Part shown: piece by piece, positions 9,949 to 18,101 of the stretch
Numbering within the stretch: position 1 is the first letter of the stretch
Layout: each line of letters begins with the position of its first letter
DNA from: an uncultured Desulfuromonadales bacterium
GTDB lineage: Bacteria > Desulfobacterota > Desulfuromonadia > Desulfuromonadales > Geopsychrobacteraceae
Length of the DNA stretch: 18,101 nucleotides
Direction of reading: 5' to 3'
Assembly: GCA_947259685.1 (NCBI GenBank)
Contig: CAMYNC010000115.1
Span: forward strand, 1 to 18,101
Translations under genes and position numbers: made by a program
Notes under the pieces: model-generated
Database searches by the model: none
What the model saw: the letters and a program-made list of their open reading frames with translations, nothing else
What the model was told of the DNA's origin: nothing

Positions 9949-12900
9949 CTAGAGCTTGGAACCACGTACATTCTCAGCGGCATTACTCCAGTACTTTTCT
10001 TTTTGTTCCGGTGTATAGGTCTGATACTCCTCGAAACCTAGAACAATCAGGTGACCGGTATAACCAATCGCTTCGCCAATGAATTGCAAATCCACTGGGC
10101 CGACTCCAATCTCACCAGCAACCACATTGGTGAGTTTCCATCCGACACCACCATCCGTTGTTGCGAAGACGTAGATCGCACCACCAATTGGAATGGCCTT
10201 CAGCACACGATCACCGGCAAACATCAGCACCGGCTTTCCTTTGCGAAGAACGTCCGCAGCGGCACCGGCTTTTGTCATAGCGCCACTTGGTACTTTGGTT
10301 TTTTTTGCCAACACCTCTGCTGGACGTGGCGGCGTTACTGATTTTGGTTTGGTATCGGTGACTATTTTGCGACCCTTGGCCTCGCGGATTTTTTTTTCAC
10401 TGCCCTTATCCGGGGTGGGGTCTGTGCCTGTTTTGCCGCCTTTAGCTGTTTCTTGTTTATCTATGACATCCTGGTCAGTCGCCACGACCCTTTTCTCAGG
10501 TTCCGTTGCAACTGGCATGGTGCCCGCACCTAACAACTTGGTCGACAGGCCTAGAGACCTGACTATTTGTGACTGCTTCCATTTCCATTTTAGTTTGTCA
10601 AACCAAGACCTCTTTTTTTTGGTTTTAAATTTATCGCTTTTCCCCCAAGGTTCCCCTGTGGACGGGTTGATTGCGCTGCCATCAGAGGCCTTTACCGGTA
10701 GGTTTCCGCTGTTTGCATCAGGATCTTTGATGTCAGGCAGATGGTTTGCCGGAGGATCGGCGACCGTCACCTTACTGGATGGATCGGGTGGCGGCGTATC
10801 ATCTGTCGACATTCCATCACTGTCTTTTAGCCGAGTTGGGTTCGACCTGACAAATTGGTAGAGATTATGGCCGTCCACAACGCCAGCAGGGTCAGGGGCA
10901 ATCCAGCGTTGTAGCCAAGGGGCGTAGTATCTTGCTCCGTAGTAATACAATCCCGTTTCATCATCACGCTCTTTTCCGCTGTATCTATAGCGTTTTGAGC
11001 TGGTTTCTGTTTGATTGCGGCCAGCGATATAGGAACTACCGCCATACGGATAATATTCTTCATACGAAATTATCTGGCCTGTCTCATCAAGCTCCAGCGA
11101 GACCGATTCAAGAATATTACTCAGTTGGTATCGAATTGTTGTGCTGATCGCCGAGGAAGGATTGATAACATTTTTTTCTGACTCAATAATTACAACGCGG
11201 CCCTGATCGTTGTTTACGTGAATGGTATCGCGATGTTTCTGAATCGAGTTTGCGACCTTTTCTATATAGATTTCATAGTCACCCAGGTAGATGCGCTCGG
11301 AAACGTCGTTACCGTTATTCTTAACGATAGTCTTGCGAATGCGCTGCCCCTGCCCATCATATTGATAGTAACTCTTGTTTGGATTGGCGCCGACATTTAG
11401 CTCGACTTCTTCCAGTTGGTTTTTGAAATTCCACACCATGCTCGGCAGGTGCGGAAGTTGAGTTACATTGCCATTGGCATCGTGGGGAATGGCAAGCGTC
11501 TCGTTGTTGCAGCCGGATTTTGAGGAGGTCAAGCGATTGCTTTGAGAATCAAACGCCTGCGATCTCGTTGTCGTTCGCAGGCTATTGGTATGTCTGGTTT
11601 GACTAATGTTGCTGGATTTATCGTATTGATATTTTTCTATGTAGTTGATCAACGCCTGCGAATTCGCTGTGGATTGCGGCATCAACAAGAATTCTGCGTG
11701 TTTATTGCCCGCCTGTTGATAATGACAAGCGCTCATCGCCTCATGTTCACGGCCTGATGCTTCGATTAGGCGATAGACTGGGTCATAGGTATAGCGTGAT
11801 TCCGCTTCGATGACTTGGTTTTGATTGAAAACGCTGGCATGAGCGTCGTCTCGAATGCTCATGATATTGCCGGCAGGATCGTAACAATAGCGCAGCTGCT
11901 GCAGGTGTTTCGGCACCGGGCCAGTACGGATCGAATCCACACTTTGCAATCGAAAGGTGTCTGGCTCATAGCTATACGTCTCAACGACCCCGTTTTGATA
12001 GGCAATTTGTTCGCGTTGGCCTTTCGCGTTGTAGTCGATATTACTAACAAAGGCTTTAGCAGATTGACCGGGATGTTGAACACTTAGCGATTCAAGCAGG
12101 CTTGCGTAATTGTAGGTAGGGATCTGTATGGTGCCGTCGGGCAGCTGAATCTGAGTAATGCGATTGAGCGCATCATAGCTAAATACCCTGGTATAGGCCG
12201 CCCCATTTAAGCGAGTACTTGTTTCAAGCATACTGTTCGCGGCCGCTTCATCGAAATTGCCGGCACTGTCGATTGGCCACTCAGGAGTGGTGAGTTTGCC
12301 GTCTAATAGCAGCTTGCGGTGTGCCTCTAACACTTTTCCGTTAAAATAAATTCTCTCATTGATGGCTAAGCCCGCTCCATCGTATTGCTTCCAGACTGAT
12401 CCACGTGAATTGCTGGCTTCGGACAAAGGACGCGACTCACCATAGATGAGTTGCTGGGCAAGAAATAGTGTGCCATCAGGCTTGGTGACGTGTAGGCTCT
12501 GCGTGCGGCGCAGGTTGTCGTAGCTGGTGCCCACCCGATTGCCATTCGCGTCCCAATTGTAAAGCGGTTTATCATCAACGGTGAGAAATCGATAGGCGTC
12601 ACCGACATCCGCACTGGCAATTCGAAGTTTGCGACCCGCCATATCAAAAGCATGGGTAAATACTTTAATTCCTCTAGGATCAGTAATGTCTAAGTCGTTA
12701 CCTTCAACGTCGAAACTCACTGTGGTTTGCAACGTTTCGGCTTTATTATCATCAACCGATAGGAATACCTCCCCTTGCACAGTCAGATATGCCAAAGACG
12801 GCGTGTTGGCATGTTCAATAGTCTTCAGTGCGGCTCTTTGCTGATCGGTTGGCGAGGTGGGAGGATTTGCAGGGTCCGGTACCCGCTGATGAAACCAGCT

Positions 12901-15900
12901 ACTAAAACTGCCCAGCGTTGACACATACTTTTCAACATAGTGCTTAATGTCTGGATCATTCTGCGGCTCGAGTAAAACCGTATCGTTAACATCCCACGAA
13001 GCCTGCTGCCAGGGATCAAATACGACCTTTTCATAGGTTTGATTGGCGTACAGCGTGCACACCACCCGCTCTAAGGGATCATAAAACAGGGTTGAGCTCA
13101 CTCCGATTTTGTTATCCGGCTCGAAATCCAATGTGTCACTAAAATATGGTTCAAACTGCTGAACGGGTTTGCCTTTGTTGTTAAACACCGTCCAGCCTGA
13201 TGTGACCCAGCGGCGCTTTGCTCCACTGCCCGGTTCCGCCTGTATTTTCTTTTGAACCTCGCGGTTGAATCCATCCGAATATGCATAGCTGAGCTGTATC
13301 GCTGAGGAGTTACCAGTGCCTTTGTCATGCGTCTCACGGGTGACCGCGCAAACTCGCACAGGCTTTGCATCCCGCTGATAGCGATGCAAATCATAGATCA
13401 TGCGCGTGGTCGCCTTTTCCAGGCCAACGCGAATAGCGCTTGCTGAATATGCTGGTTGACCAACTCCATCCGGGTCGGTCAAAAAACTAGTGACCTGACT
13501 GTCGGTCAGTTCACTTTCAAAGCCCGCCAAGGAGTCAGCCTCGGTGTTGCTTCGCATTTGCGAAATACCAACGTCATCAATGCCCAACAGTGACTGTGCT
13601 GGATCGCGGCCCGCCTTACCCATCACTGCAGTTCCAACAACAAGACCCAGTGCATTAAATGCTAATTCCGAGTAATTGCCATTCATGTCGCGAGCGAGAT
13701 AGGGCTGTAACAATCGGTAGTCGATTAAGCCTTCTTGAGTATTGTTGAGAGGGTCGGTTATTTTTACTGGAAACAAGTGATAGGGATCGTATTGAACCGT
13801 CGTCGTGTTGCCAAAAGGATCACTGACTTGCGTGGCCAGAAAAAACATCGCCGGATCAAATAATTGATTACCAGAAGGTATCCACCAGTCACCTTGATCA
13901 GCGGTGATCCATTTATCACCGGATTTTTCTCGATAGCCGCCTTCTGCGCCCATGGAATTAGACAGTCGGGTACTGCCATAAATCGAGGTTCTGAGGCTTG
14001 GCGTTAAAGCGCGTTGATAGGTTTCAAAAGGCAACCCGTGGTAAGCCACTACGGCAATTGGAGCAGAATCGGATAAATCGTCATTCCAATACACTGTGGT
14101 TTGATGTTTGAGTTGTCTTTTTTCCACCTGTCCGGCGGTGGTTTTTTGCTCATAAGCGATGTTTGCGGCATTGGCAAAGGCCGTCGATAGATCCGCTGCC
14201 GAATATGCGTTGGTGACAGGTCGTTTGGCACCTGTGAGTTCATAGACTTTGCTGGTGACTGCGGCGCTATGCCTGAAGTCGTCGCGGCTGGTTAGTGGAA
14301 GCACATAACTATTCGTGGAAACGGTGAGCAAGTCCGTATCCTGTTCGGCGTGATTCGTCTGGCGTCGTTTGTACGCGATGTTCGCGGTCTGGGTGGGATT
14401 GCCGAACTCATCAACGGCAATAGTTATATGATGCTGAATTCTGGGATCGACCAGATTGCGACCGCTATGCTTGCGTTCATAGTGGTAACGAATGCTGTCT
14501 TTTACAGTGGCTAAAAACACTGCATGCGCATTTTCACCGGTGCTTTGCTTGGTCTGCACACGATAGGTCTGTTCCGAAACCATGTAGGGAAAGTTTGTGT
14601 CTTCCGATGAATCATGCGCATAAACTTCGGTGCGCAAAACCGACCCGCGTAAGGCGCGATGTGCCTCAATCACAGAGTCGTTATCGGCGATCTGAACATC
14701 ATGACCACCCAGATCAAAGGCCGCTGCGTCCTGAGGTTTTTGAATCGCATCAAGCTCCTCAACACCGCCAAAATATTCGGCGCGATAAACATCCAGAATA
14801 TCTCGTTGCTCAAAATATGCGCCGGTATGAAACCAGGTTCGCGTTTCAACGGGTGGGACATGATGCGCTTCGTTGTTATTGTCAAAACTACTGTCTTCGT
14901 GCAATCCCTTTTTTTTAAAGATGTCAAACGTCTCTGTATCGATTTGATCGACTCGTCCAAAACCGCGAAATTCTCGTTCGCGACCATCATAAAAACCGTG
15001 GTGATACTTGTAGCAGGTAACTAATTTCGTCTTGCTGATGTGATCAATGCTTTCGCTTTTTTCCAGAACATGGACAGGGAAAGGCAATGGCGTTGCCCAA
15101 TAATCACCCCGGGCAACATCCTCCAGATAAAACTTTGTGGATGAGGCGTATCGCACCCTGGTTGTGGCGCCGAGGTTATTGGACATTTCAGAGAGTAAGT
15201 AGGGTTTGTTCCCGCCGCAAAAATCAAGAACCTTGTAATTACCGTCAGCAAAGGTACCAAAGTTGTAACTCCAAAGAAGACTTGTTGTCCCTGTGCCAAA
15301 AAAATCGGTGAAGGCAAGCGATGCCGAATCGACTGTGATGGGCGTGCCGTCAATCGTCTGTTGATCACTCCAGCGATTGCCGGACTGATTTAACCAAAAA
15401 TGAACCTTATTGAAATCCACATAGACAAGATCTGAAGTACCAGAACCATCAAGATCAGCCAGAAACAGACGCTTTGGGTCGAAATCCAACGGCAATAACG
15501 TTTCGCCACCCATCGTCAGTTTTTGTCCAAACGCGCCATAGCCCAGGTTAGGCCAGTACCCGATACTCTGTCCGTCAATCAAAACGATGTCCTTTAGACC
15601 ATCGCCGCTCATATCGGCAAGACGCACTCGTCGAAAGGGATCATTAAACGACAGGCTTTCCAGCCCCGCTGGTTTTAGCTCGGCAGGTTGTTGTGCGTAT
15701 CCTTTTTCGCCATTGCTTTGATACCAGTGAAACTCTCGATCTGTTGTAACCAATAAATCGGTGAGTCCATCGCCGGTTAAATCAAGCATGCGTAAATTCG
15801 GATCGGACAAGCTGAAAACCGGCTGCTTGTCGTAATGCTTGAACGATGCGTGGGACCAACCGCCTTTTCGTTCTCCGGAGACTTCATGTTCGGCCTGTAA

Positions 15901-17460
15901 CTCAAAAAAGCCACTCATCGGTCCGGTGGTTACAATCAGATCGGCAAGACCATCACCACCCATGTCGCCAAAACTCACTCCGGCATCGGCCAGGGCAAGT
16001 CCAGCAGGTGATTCCTGTAACAGATTTGGTGTGTCGAGGTTTCCGTTGCCTTGATTTCGCCAATAGCGGAATCCGGCAGAGGTACTCTGGACAATATCCT
16101 GCAGACCGTTGCCAAAGATATCGACCAGTGATGTGTTCGGATCGTTTAAGGAGACCGCTGGCATATCTCCAGCCTTGGCTTTGACCGATTGGTACTTTTG
16201 TTCCTTGGGGCGAAATTCAGAATATGAAAACTCAACAGGAGGCATGCTGTCGAATACATAGTCAGTGCCTGACGTTTTACGATATCCTGTGACGGTAGCG
16301 CAGATCAGCAATGACACTCCTGTTCCACTCGATTCGTGATAGTCAAAATTGCTTGACTTGACGAGAGTGGCGCCACCCAGTTCTTTAAAGTGATGGACCA
16401 TAAACACCGAGCGACATTGCCGCATTGTGCGTAGCTCGAAACCGGGCCGGAAGCTTGAAAAAGCGTCGTTTCTAATCGGTACACCGTTGGTAAATTTTTC
16501 TTGGGTTACGCCCGCGGCTTGGTAGATAAACTGATCGGTGTTTCCTTGTGGGTATATCCAATCACCATAATTGAAAATGACTTCGTACACATAGCGTCGA
16601 TCCTTAGCAGAAAAGATGTTTCGATGATCTGTGCCAGATCTTGTCACACCGGCGGAAAACTGATTGCCGTTAAAATCAACAAGCACCTCAGGTACGTTGC
16701 CGTAGAGAATTCTGCGCGGATAGATTTGCGCATAAACTCTGTTTTGTTCATGACTCTCAGGAAGGTCTAACGTCGAGTCATCGCAGGCATACTCATAACT
16801 AATGTGATTCCCTTTGGAATCAAATGTTTCCTCGAGCAACCACTCAAATATTTTTGATGCATCCTTAGGATCGGCTATTCTCGCCGCTGCCGTTCGGCCA
16901 TAGATACTCGTGACGTTTTCTTTTGTTGTGACACGCCAAAACACATCGATGACATTATGATGGGGGTCGTCATCGGGACGCGTGTCACCAGGATCAAGAG
17001 TCTCCCAGGATTCGATCCGGGCAAACAAGCCTTCGGTTCTAGGTAAATATCGCGTGACTCGAAAATAAAGTGGATTGGGAAAACTCTCATCGGGAACAAT
17101 TTCTCTATCAACAACCTGAGGGTCGCTGCTGATAAGTTTTGGCACCAGGTCCTCGGCACCCGACAGAACAAACACATCGTCATCAGTGTAGCGCGGCAGG
17201 CCTTTTTCTGTTTTGCGGCTGATGCGTGGTATGGACAACTTCCATCCCAGGCCAAAAATGCCATTGCCATTGCCGGTGCTGTACTGAAGTGATAATTGCG
17301 GTCCAAAACCATCCCGGCCGCTTGAGGTAGAAATAGGTAGGTGGAAATTACCGGTACCTGAAAAAAGACTGGGTTGAAAAGTCTCGCCTATTCCTTGTAC
17401 CGCCCCGCCACCTTTCGGCAGTGAAATCGCTGGTGAGCTTGTTGCCGCAGATTTTTCCAT
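9949..17460 (-). CDS. Fused Tc toxin B-C subunit (SpvB/TcdB-middle/RHS) with unknown C-terminal payload, 2503 aa
   Basis: The ATG at 17460 has AAGGAGG 11 bases upstream (17472-17478). Residues 13-110 carry the SpvB N-terminal signature (SLPKGGGAVQGIGE, SGRDGFGPQLSLQYSTGNGN, FVLSGAEDLVP). FG-GAP/VCBS-like propeller repeats span about 430-720 (GDGLTDLL, GDGLKDIV, GSGTSDLVYVDFNKVHFW). TcdB-middle-like sequence follows, then a long YD/RHS-repeat region, and the RHS core end at 2157-2217 (RYRYSGKERDDETGLYYYGARYY, split here for reading; DPAG at 2190, DG at 2196, NPTRLKDSDGM to 2217). Family knowledge: B and C form a hollow cocoon, and the RHS core aspartyl protease cuts after the NP...D-x-D-G-x motif to free the C-terminal toxin inside. 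B and C are usually separate proteins; here they form one chain. No signal peptide is visible, as expected for Tc proteins. First gene of the tcBC-tcA pair. Confidence 0.92.
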   Translation of the reverse strand: MEKSAATSSPAISLPKGGGAVQGIGETFQPSLFSGTGNFHLPISTSSGRDGFGPQLSLQYSTGNGNGIFGLGWKLSIPRISRKTEKGLPRYTDDDVFVLSGAEDLVPKLISSDPQVVDREIVPDESFPNPLYFRVTRYLPRTEGLFARIESWETLDPGDTRPDDDPHHNVIDVFWRVTTKENVTSIYGRTAAARIADPKDASKIFEWLLEETFDSKGNHISYEYACDDSTLDLPESHEQNRVYAQIYPRRILYGNVPEVLVDFNGNQFSAGVTRSGTDHRNIFSAKDRRYVYEVIFNYGDWIYPQGNTDQFIYQAAGVTQEKFTNGVPIRNDAFSSFRPGFELRTMRQCRSVFMVHHFKELGGATLVKSSNFDYHESSGTGVSLLICATVTGYRKTSGTDYVFDSMPPVEFSYSEFRPKEQKYQSVKAKAGDMPAVSLNDPNTSLVDIFGNGLQDIVQSTSAGFRYWRNQGNGNLDTPNLLQESPAGLALADAGVSFGDMGGDGLADLIVTTGPMSGFFELQAEHEVSGERKGGWSHASFKHYDKQPVFSLSDPNLRMLDLTGDGLTDLLVTTDREFHWYQSNGEKGYAQQPAELKPAGLESLSFNDPFRRVRLADMSGDGLKDIVLIDGQSIGYWPNLGYGAFGQKLTMGGETLLPLDFDPKRLFLADLDGSGTSDLVYVDFNKVHFWLNQSGNRWSDQQTIDGTPITVDSASLAFTDFFGTGTTSLLWSYNFGTFADGNYKVLDFCGGNKPYLLSEMSNNLGATTRVRYASSTKFYLEDVARGDYWATPLPFPVHVLEKSESIDHISKTKLVTCYKYHHGFYDGREREFRGFGRVDQIDTETFDIFKKKGLHEDSSFDNNNEAHHVPPVETRTWFHTGAYFEQRDILDVYRAEYFGGVEELDAIQKPQDAAAFDLGGHDVQIADNDSVIEAHRALRGSVLRTEVYAHDSSEDTNFPYMVSEQTYRVQTKQSTGENAHAVFLATVKDSIRYHYERKHSGRNLVDPRIQHHITIAVDEFGNPTQTANIAYKRRQTNHAEQDTDLLTVSTNSYVLPLTSRDDFRHSAAVTSKVYELTGAKRPVTNAYSAADLSTAFANAANIAYEQKTTAGQVEKRQLKHQTTVYWNDDLSDSAPIAVVAYHGLPFETYQRALTPSLRTSIYGSTRLSNSMGAEGGYREKSGDKWITADQGDWWIPSGNQLFDPAMFFLATQVSDPFGNTTTVQYDPYHLFPVKITDPLNNTQEGLIDYRLLQPYLARDMNGNYSELAFNALGLVVGTAVMGKAGRDPAQSLLGIDDVGISQMRSNTEADSLAGFESELTDSQVTSFLTDPDGVGQPAYSASAIRVGLEKATTRMIYDLHRYQRDAKPVRVCAVTRETHDKGTGNSSAIQLSYAYSDGFNREVQKKIQAEPGSGAKRRWVTSGWTVFNNKGKPVQQFEPYFSDTLDFEPDNKIGVSSTLFYDPLERVVCTLYANQTYEKVVFDPWQQASWDVNDTVLLEPQNDPDIKHYVEKYVSTLGSFSSWFHQRVPDPANPPTSPTDQQRAALKTIEHANTPSLAYLTVQGEVFLSVDDNKAETLQTTVSFDVEGNDLDITDPRGIKVFTHAFDMAGRKLRIASADVGDAYRFLTVDDKPLYNWDANGNRVGTSYDNLRRTQSLHVTKPDGTLFLAQQLIYGESRPLSEASNSRGSVWKQYDGAGLAINERIYFNGKVLEAHRKLLLDGKLTTPEWPIDSAGNFDEAAANSMLETSTRLNGAAYTRVFSYDALNRITQIQLPDGTIQIPTYNYASLLESLSVQHPGQSAKAFVSNIDYNAKGQREQIAYQNGVVETYSYEPDTFRLQSVDSIRTGPVPKHLQQLRYCYDPAGNIMSIRDDAHASVFNQNQVIEAESRYTYDPVYRLIEASGREHEAMSACHYQQAGNKHAEFLLMPQSTANSQALINYIEKYQYDKSSNISQTRHTNSLRTTTRSQAFDSQSNRLTSSKSGCNNETLAIPHDANGNVTQLPHLPSMVWNFKNQLEEVELNVGANPNKSYYQYDGQGQRIRKTIVKNNGNDVSERIYLGDYEIYIEKVANSIQKHRDTIHVNNDQGRVVIIESEKNVINPSSAISTTIRYQLSNILESVSLELDETGQIISYEEYYPYGGSSYIAGRNQTETSSKRYRYSGKERDDETGLYYYGARYYAPWLQRWIAPDPAGVVDGHNLYQFVRSNPTRLKDSDGMSTDDTPPPDPSSKVTVADPPANHLPDIKDPDANSGNLPVKASDGSAINPSTGEPWGKSDKFKTKKKRSWFDKLKWKWKQSQIVRSLGLSTKLLGAGTMPVATEPEKRVVATDQDVIDKQETAKGGKTGTDPTPDKGSEKKIREAKGRKIVTDTKPKSVTPPRPAEVLAKKTKVPSGAMTKAGAAADVLRKGKPVLMFAGDRVLKAIPIGGAIYVFATTDGGVGWKLTNVVAGEIGVGPVDLQFIGEAIGYTGHLIVLGFEEYQTYTPEQKEKYWSNAAENVRGSKL
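9952..10809 (-). other. Putative cleaved toxin payload of the B-C protein (286 residues, unrecognised)
   Basis: Residues 2218-2503 follow the predicted self-cleavage point after M2217. The first 180 residues are low-complexity, rich in Pro, Asp, Lys and Thr, with a basic aromatic patch KKKRSWFDKLKWKWKQ. The last 100 hold two hydrophobic stretches (IPIGGAIYVFATT; YTGHLIVLGF) and the segment AGEIGVGPVDLQFIG, ending in a polar helix. I see no ADP-ribosyltransferase, deamidase, nuclease or protease motif. A membrane-active role is only a guess. No small immunity-like gene follows, which fits a payload aimed at eukaryotic cells rather than at kin bacteria. Confidence 0.7.
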
Positions 17461-17714
17461 CGTCCCAACGGCCTCCTTCTTATCTTCGGCGCTGAGCGTG
17501 ATGCTGATAGGAAATTTCTTTTCTGGGGATTGCGCCTGCGGCGCTTATGAGCACGGCTCCCCGCCGATTCCCCCTCGCCTCACGGGAGGGTTGGCTTTTG
17601 TAGGGATTTCCAAATTCAATTTAATTGATACCACTAAATCATTACCAATCAAGTGATCTTTATGTTATTTTTTTTCAACCTTGCTAGTTTCATGAAGTCA
17701 CATAAGAATTGCAC

Positions 17715-17747
17715 AAAAAAACGCTCCTGTTAGAAATGCCAGGAGCG
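17715..17747 (-). terminator. Rho-independent terminator on the minus strand upstream of tcBC
   Basis: Stem CGCTCCTG / CAGGAGCG (17740-17747 and 17722-17729 on the plus strand) with a 10-base loop, followed on the minus strand by a run of seven T (17721-17715). Its polarity faces tcBC, yet no minus-strand gene is visible upstream. It must end an antisense, small-RNA or leader transcript. Confidence 0.8.
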
Positions 17748-17835
17748 CATCATTTATAGCGGACTGCCGGCCACAAGTTTGGCAGGATAAAACAGGCGGG
17801 GATTGCGCTCCTTGCTGGAGAGCTATCTCTCCAGC
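17715..17835 (-). ncRNA. Candidate leader RNA or small RNA with competing terminator and antiterminator
   Basis: On the minus strand the order is: a 9-bp hairpin GCTGGAGAG / CTCTCCAGC (17814-17835); then AGGAGCGC (17812-17805); about 56 bases; then the terminator's first arm GCGCTCCTG (17748-17740), its second arm CAGGAGCG and the T-run. AGGAGCGC can pair perfectly with GCGCTCCT of the first terminator arm, which would block terminator formation. This is the layout of a transcription attenuator or riboswitch reading toward tcBC. No known riboswitch consensus was recognised and no clear promoter was found. Confidence 0.4.
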
Positions 17836-17856
17836 CGATTAAACAGGGGGTAGTAA

Positions 17857-18101
17857 ATGATGAGCAAAATCAGAGCTGAGGTCCGCGTCAGCGGCAGGGT
17901 CCAGGGGGTCTGTTTCCGCCACTACACCCAGCGGACCGCTGAAAAACATGCGGTCAGCGGCTGGTGCCGCAACCGGCCAGACGGATCAGTCGAAGCGGTT
18001 TTCGAAGGTGAAGAAGCGGCTGTTCGCGCGGTTGTCGACTGGTGTCGGCAAGGACCGGAGCTGGCAGAGGTGGACGATTTGCAGGTGAACTGGCAAGCAG
18101 C
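17857..18101 (+). CDS. acyP: Acylphosphatase (3' truncated)
   Basis: The reading frame begins ATGATG at 17857, with AGGGGG (17845-17850) six bases upstream, and runs off the right edge after 81 codons. Typical acylphosphatases have about 90-100 residues, so little is missing. The signature SGRVQGVCFRHYT carries the phosphate-binding Arg (R21), and WCRNRPDGSVEAVFEG carries the catalytic Asn (N39). Family knowledge: it hydrolyses the carboxyl-phosphate bond of acyl phosphates in the cytoplasm. It is transcribed divergently from tcBC and its codon use matches the GC-rich left-hand genes, so it probably marks the host chromosome beyond the toxin island. A 9-bp hairpin (17814-17835) lies in its 5' leader just ahead of the ribosome-binding site. 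Confidence 0.93.
   Translation, partial: MMSKIRAEVRVSGRVQGVCFRHYTQRTAEKHAVSGWCRNRPDGSVEAVFEGEEAAVRAVVDWCRQGPELAEVDDLQVNWQA

Larger units (their letters stand above)
17461..17856. other. Divergent intergenic region between tcBC and the acylphosphatase gene
   Basis: Nearest tcBC (17525-17600) lie GC-rich hairpins: GCGCC-TGC-GGCGC at 17532-17544 and CCCTC / GAGGG around 17566-17590. Then comes an AT-rich stretch (17600-17720) that could hold the tcBC promoter; on the minus strand TTGATT and TATCAA are spaced about 16 bases apart near 17625-17655, a weak fit. Next is the attenuator-like RNA region (entered separately). GGGGATTGCGC appears twice, at 17525-17535 and 17798-17808. No coding region is supported. 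Confidence 0.45.

Noticed and set aside
9952..10809. SpvB-type ADP-ribosyltransferase at the C-terminus
   Set aside because: The N-terminus is SpvB-like, but the tail lacks the R-S-E motifs of ADP-ribosyltransferases and follows an RHS core instead.

Overview
The window looks like a piece of a Gram-negative chromosome, probably from an anaerobic, heme-rich lineage such as Desulfuromonadota. That placement is inference. It rests on a sigma-54 enhancer-binding regulator, a nine-heme exported cytochrome with DNDGDG-type acidic repeats, and an ordinary acylphosphatase. The outer genes read as fairly GC-rich. The two giant minus-strand genes in the middle read as distinctly more AT-rich in codon use, which suggests an acquired toxin island. 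No tRNA, rRNA, CRISPR array, transposase or integrase gene is visible.

Layout. (1) Bases 2-1342, plus: 3' part of a PAS-AAA+-Fis sigma-54-dependent regulator, cut by the left edge. (2) Bases 1673-1960, plus: a small one-helix membrane protein of unknown function, followed by a perfect intrinsic terminator. (3) Bases 2061-2677: a long gene-free leader with a 16-bp palindrome embedded in a 16-bp-phased array of CTGTCA half-sites. (4) Bases 2678-4552, plus: a mosaic secreted c-type cytochrome with four N-terminal hemes, seven Asp-rich repeats, one single-heme domain, a duplicated two-heme module and a Ser-Asp tail, closed by a strong terminator. (5) Bases 4793-9883, minus: a short Tc-toxin A subunit. 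(6) Bases 9949-17460, minus: a fused Tc-toxin B-C subunit ending in an unrecognised 286-residue C-terminal payload. (7) Bases 17461-17856: a divergent intergenic region with a minus-strand terminator that has an alternative pairing partner, so it resembles an attenuator. (8) Bases 17857-18101, plus: start of an acylphosphatase gene, cut by the right edge.

How the parts work together. tcBC and tcA lie head to tail, 65 bp apart, and are presumably one operon. By analogy with Tc toxins, A would form the receptor-binding injection channel. B-C would form a cocoon that self-cleaves and holds the C-terminal toxin. The cytochrome is transcribed convergently towards this operon and is probably an independent extracellular electron-transfer protein.

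The most striking anomaly is inside tcA. About 192 bp at 6670-6861 reads, in another frame of the same strand, as the N-terminal part of a CLC-type chloride channel. It replaces the beginning of the pore-forming domain, is bounded by an exact 8-bp repeat, and leaves the toxin reading frame open.
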